DNA from: Alcanivorax profundi
GTDB lineage: Bacteria; Pseudomonadota; Gammaproteobacteria; Pseudomonadales; Alcanivoracaceae
DNA: 64,000 nt
Direction: 5' to 3'
NCBI RefSeq assembly: GCF_003597125.1
Contig: NZ_QYYA01000003.1
Coordinates: forward strand, 126,603-190,602
The position numbers and the translations under genes were made by a program. Shown here one piece after another: positions 63,546-64,000 of the stretch (position 1 is the stretch's first letter; the number at the start of each line of letters is the position of its first letter). Below the pieces are notes generated by a model. It had not been told where the DNA came from. It did not search any database and was given only the letters and a program-made list of their open reading frames with translations.

Positions 63546-64000
63546 TTGACTGATTATCCTTTTCTTAAGCCCGCTTTTGTTGCGGCACTGGAAAGTGGCG
63601 GGGCGGTGAGCCCCCAGCGCGGCTGGGGCCCCTGTCATCAAACGCTGAATCAAGGCTGGTTGCCCCTCTACGCCCGCAGTGATTCCCGTGGCGAGTATGT
63701 CTTCGATTACAGCTGGGCAGACGCCTATCAGCGCCATGGGCTGGCGTACTATCCGAAGTTGGTGACGGCGATTCCTTTTACGCCTGTGGTTGGACCCCGT
63801 TGGCGTGGGACCCTGAATGCAGACCAGATTTGGGGGGCGGTTAGCGAGCAAATGGCGCAGCAGGGCGCCAGTGGCTGGCATGTGCTGTTTCCTGACAGGG
63901 CGTGTCGAGAGCAGCTGTCGGCATTACCCCTTGTCTCCCGCCAGGCCTGCCACTTTCGCTGGTTCAACCGTGATTATCAGGACTTCGAGGACTTTTTGAG
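63546..64000 (+). CDS. DUF482/FemAB-like acyltransferase, 5' part only
   Basis: Starts at a TTG with GGAG 5 bases upstream (GGAGTCACATTG) and runs off the window end. About 151 residues are seen. Family features: YARSDSRGEYVFDYSWADAY and YYPKLVTAIPFTPVVGPRW, the signature of PF04339 (GNAT/FemAB-like, formerly DUF482). This family is predicted to ligate amino acids or acyl groups in cell-wall or secondary pathways; function in this organism unknown. Confidence 0.82.
   Translation, partial: MTDYPFLKPAFVAALESGGAVSPQRGWGPCHQTLNQGWLPLYARSDSRGEYVFDYSWADAYQRHGLAYYPKLVTAIPFTPVVGPRWRGTLNADQIWGAVSEQMAQQGASGWHVLFPDRACREQLSALPLVSRQACHFRWFNRDYQDFEDFL

Overview
The window looks like chromosomal core DNA of a marine gammaproteobacterium, most like Alcanivorax or a close relative (Alcanivoracaceae). 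That placement is an inference from GC-rich coding DNA, gammaproteobacterial gene neighbourhoods (proA-nadD-rsfS-rlmH-mrdA-rodA-mltB-rlpA-dacA-ybeD-lipB-lipA; leuS-lptE-holA; ybeZ-ybeY-corC; glpE-rhlB) and the style of the small outer-membrane and lipoprotein genes; I could not run a search. About 65 protein genes are supported. I saw no tRNA, rRNA, CRISPR array, prophage or insertion sequence.

Layout. 0-4 kb: an NlpE-type lipoprotein, a 58-residue membrane peptide, a methyltransferase, a glutathione S-transferase and the penicillin-binding protein DacB. 4-16.8 kb: a long leftward cell-wall and housekeeping block, read in the order proA, nadD, rsfS, rlmH, mrdA, rodA, mltB, rlpA, dacA, class IV aminotransferase, ybeD, a small secreted protein, lipB, lipA. 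17-20 kb: a hydrolase-PilZ fusion facing an LCMT-type methyltransferase across a peculiar repeat/terminator element, then yajL. 20.3-24.3 kb: leuS-lptE-holA. 24.4-30 kb: a YdcF-type protein, a persulfide/sulfide operon (metallo-beta-lactamase-fold hydrolase, DUF442 protein, SulP permease) and lnt.

30-42 kb: the usual lnt/corC/ybeY/ybeZ/miaB neighbourhood, broken up by two sets of accessory genes. One set is a B-box zinc-finger membrane protein, an unknown lipoprotein and a rhomboid-like protein without catalytic residues. The other is a beta-propeller lipoprotein followed by an ECF sigma factor and an RskA-type anti-sigma factor. 41.6-46.5 kb: SCO1 plus PCuAC copper delivery, a porin with a PstS-like protein, a secreted EEP-family nuclease, and a TorF-type porin behind a sigma-54 promoter with an NtrC-like site. 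47-53 kb: an M14 metallocarboxypeptidase, a YiiX-like papain-fold protein, an ICMT-family methyltransferase, a PIN-PhoH ATPase and a protein of unknown function, the last two separated by a second copy of the repeat/terminator element. 53-58 kb: ompW, glpE, rhlB, DUF1145, DUF938, an SDR and plsC. 58-64 kb: a START-domain protein, a sialidase-like protein with a membrane partner, an SSS symporter, a membrane-anchored cold-shock domain protein and the start of a DUF482/FemAB-like acyltransferase cut by the window end.

Most worth a second look: (1) two elements at 18330-18480 and 51503-51669, in which inverted arms of tandem 7-bp units enclose a terminator between convergent genes; (2) the sigma-54/NtrC control region of the TorF porin; (3) the hydrolase-PilZ fusion; (4) the catalytically dead rhomboid-like protein; (5) the propeller lipoprotein-ECF-anti-sigma cassette.
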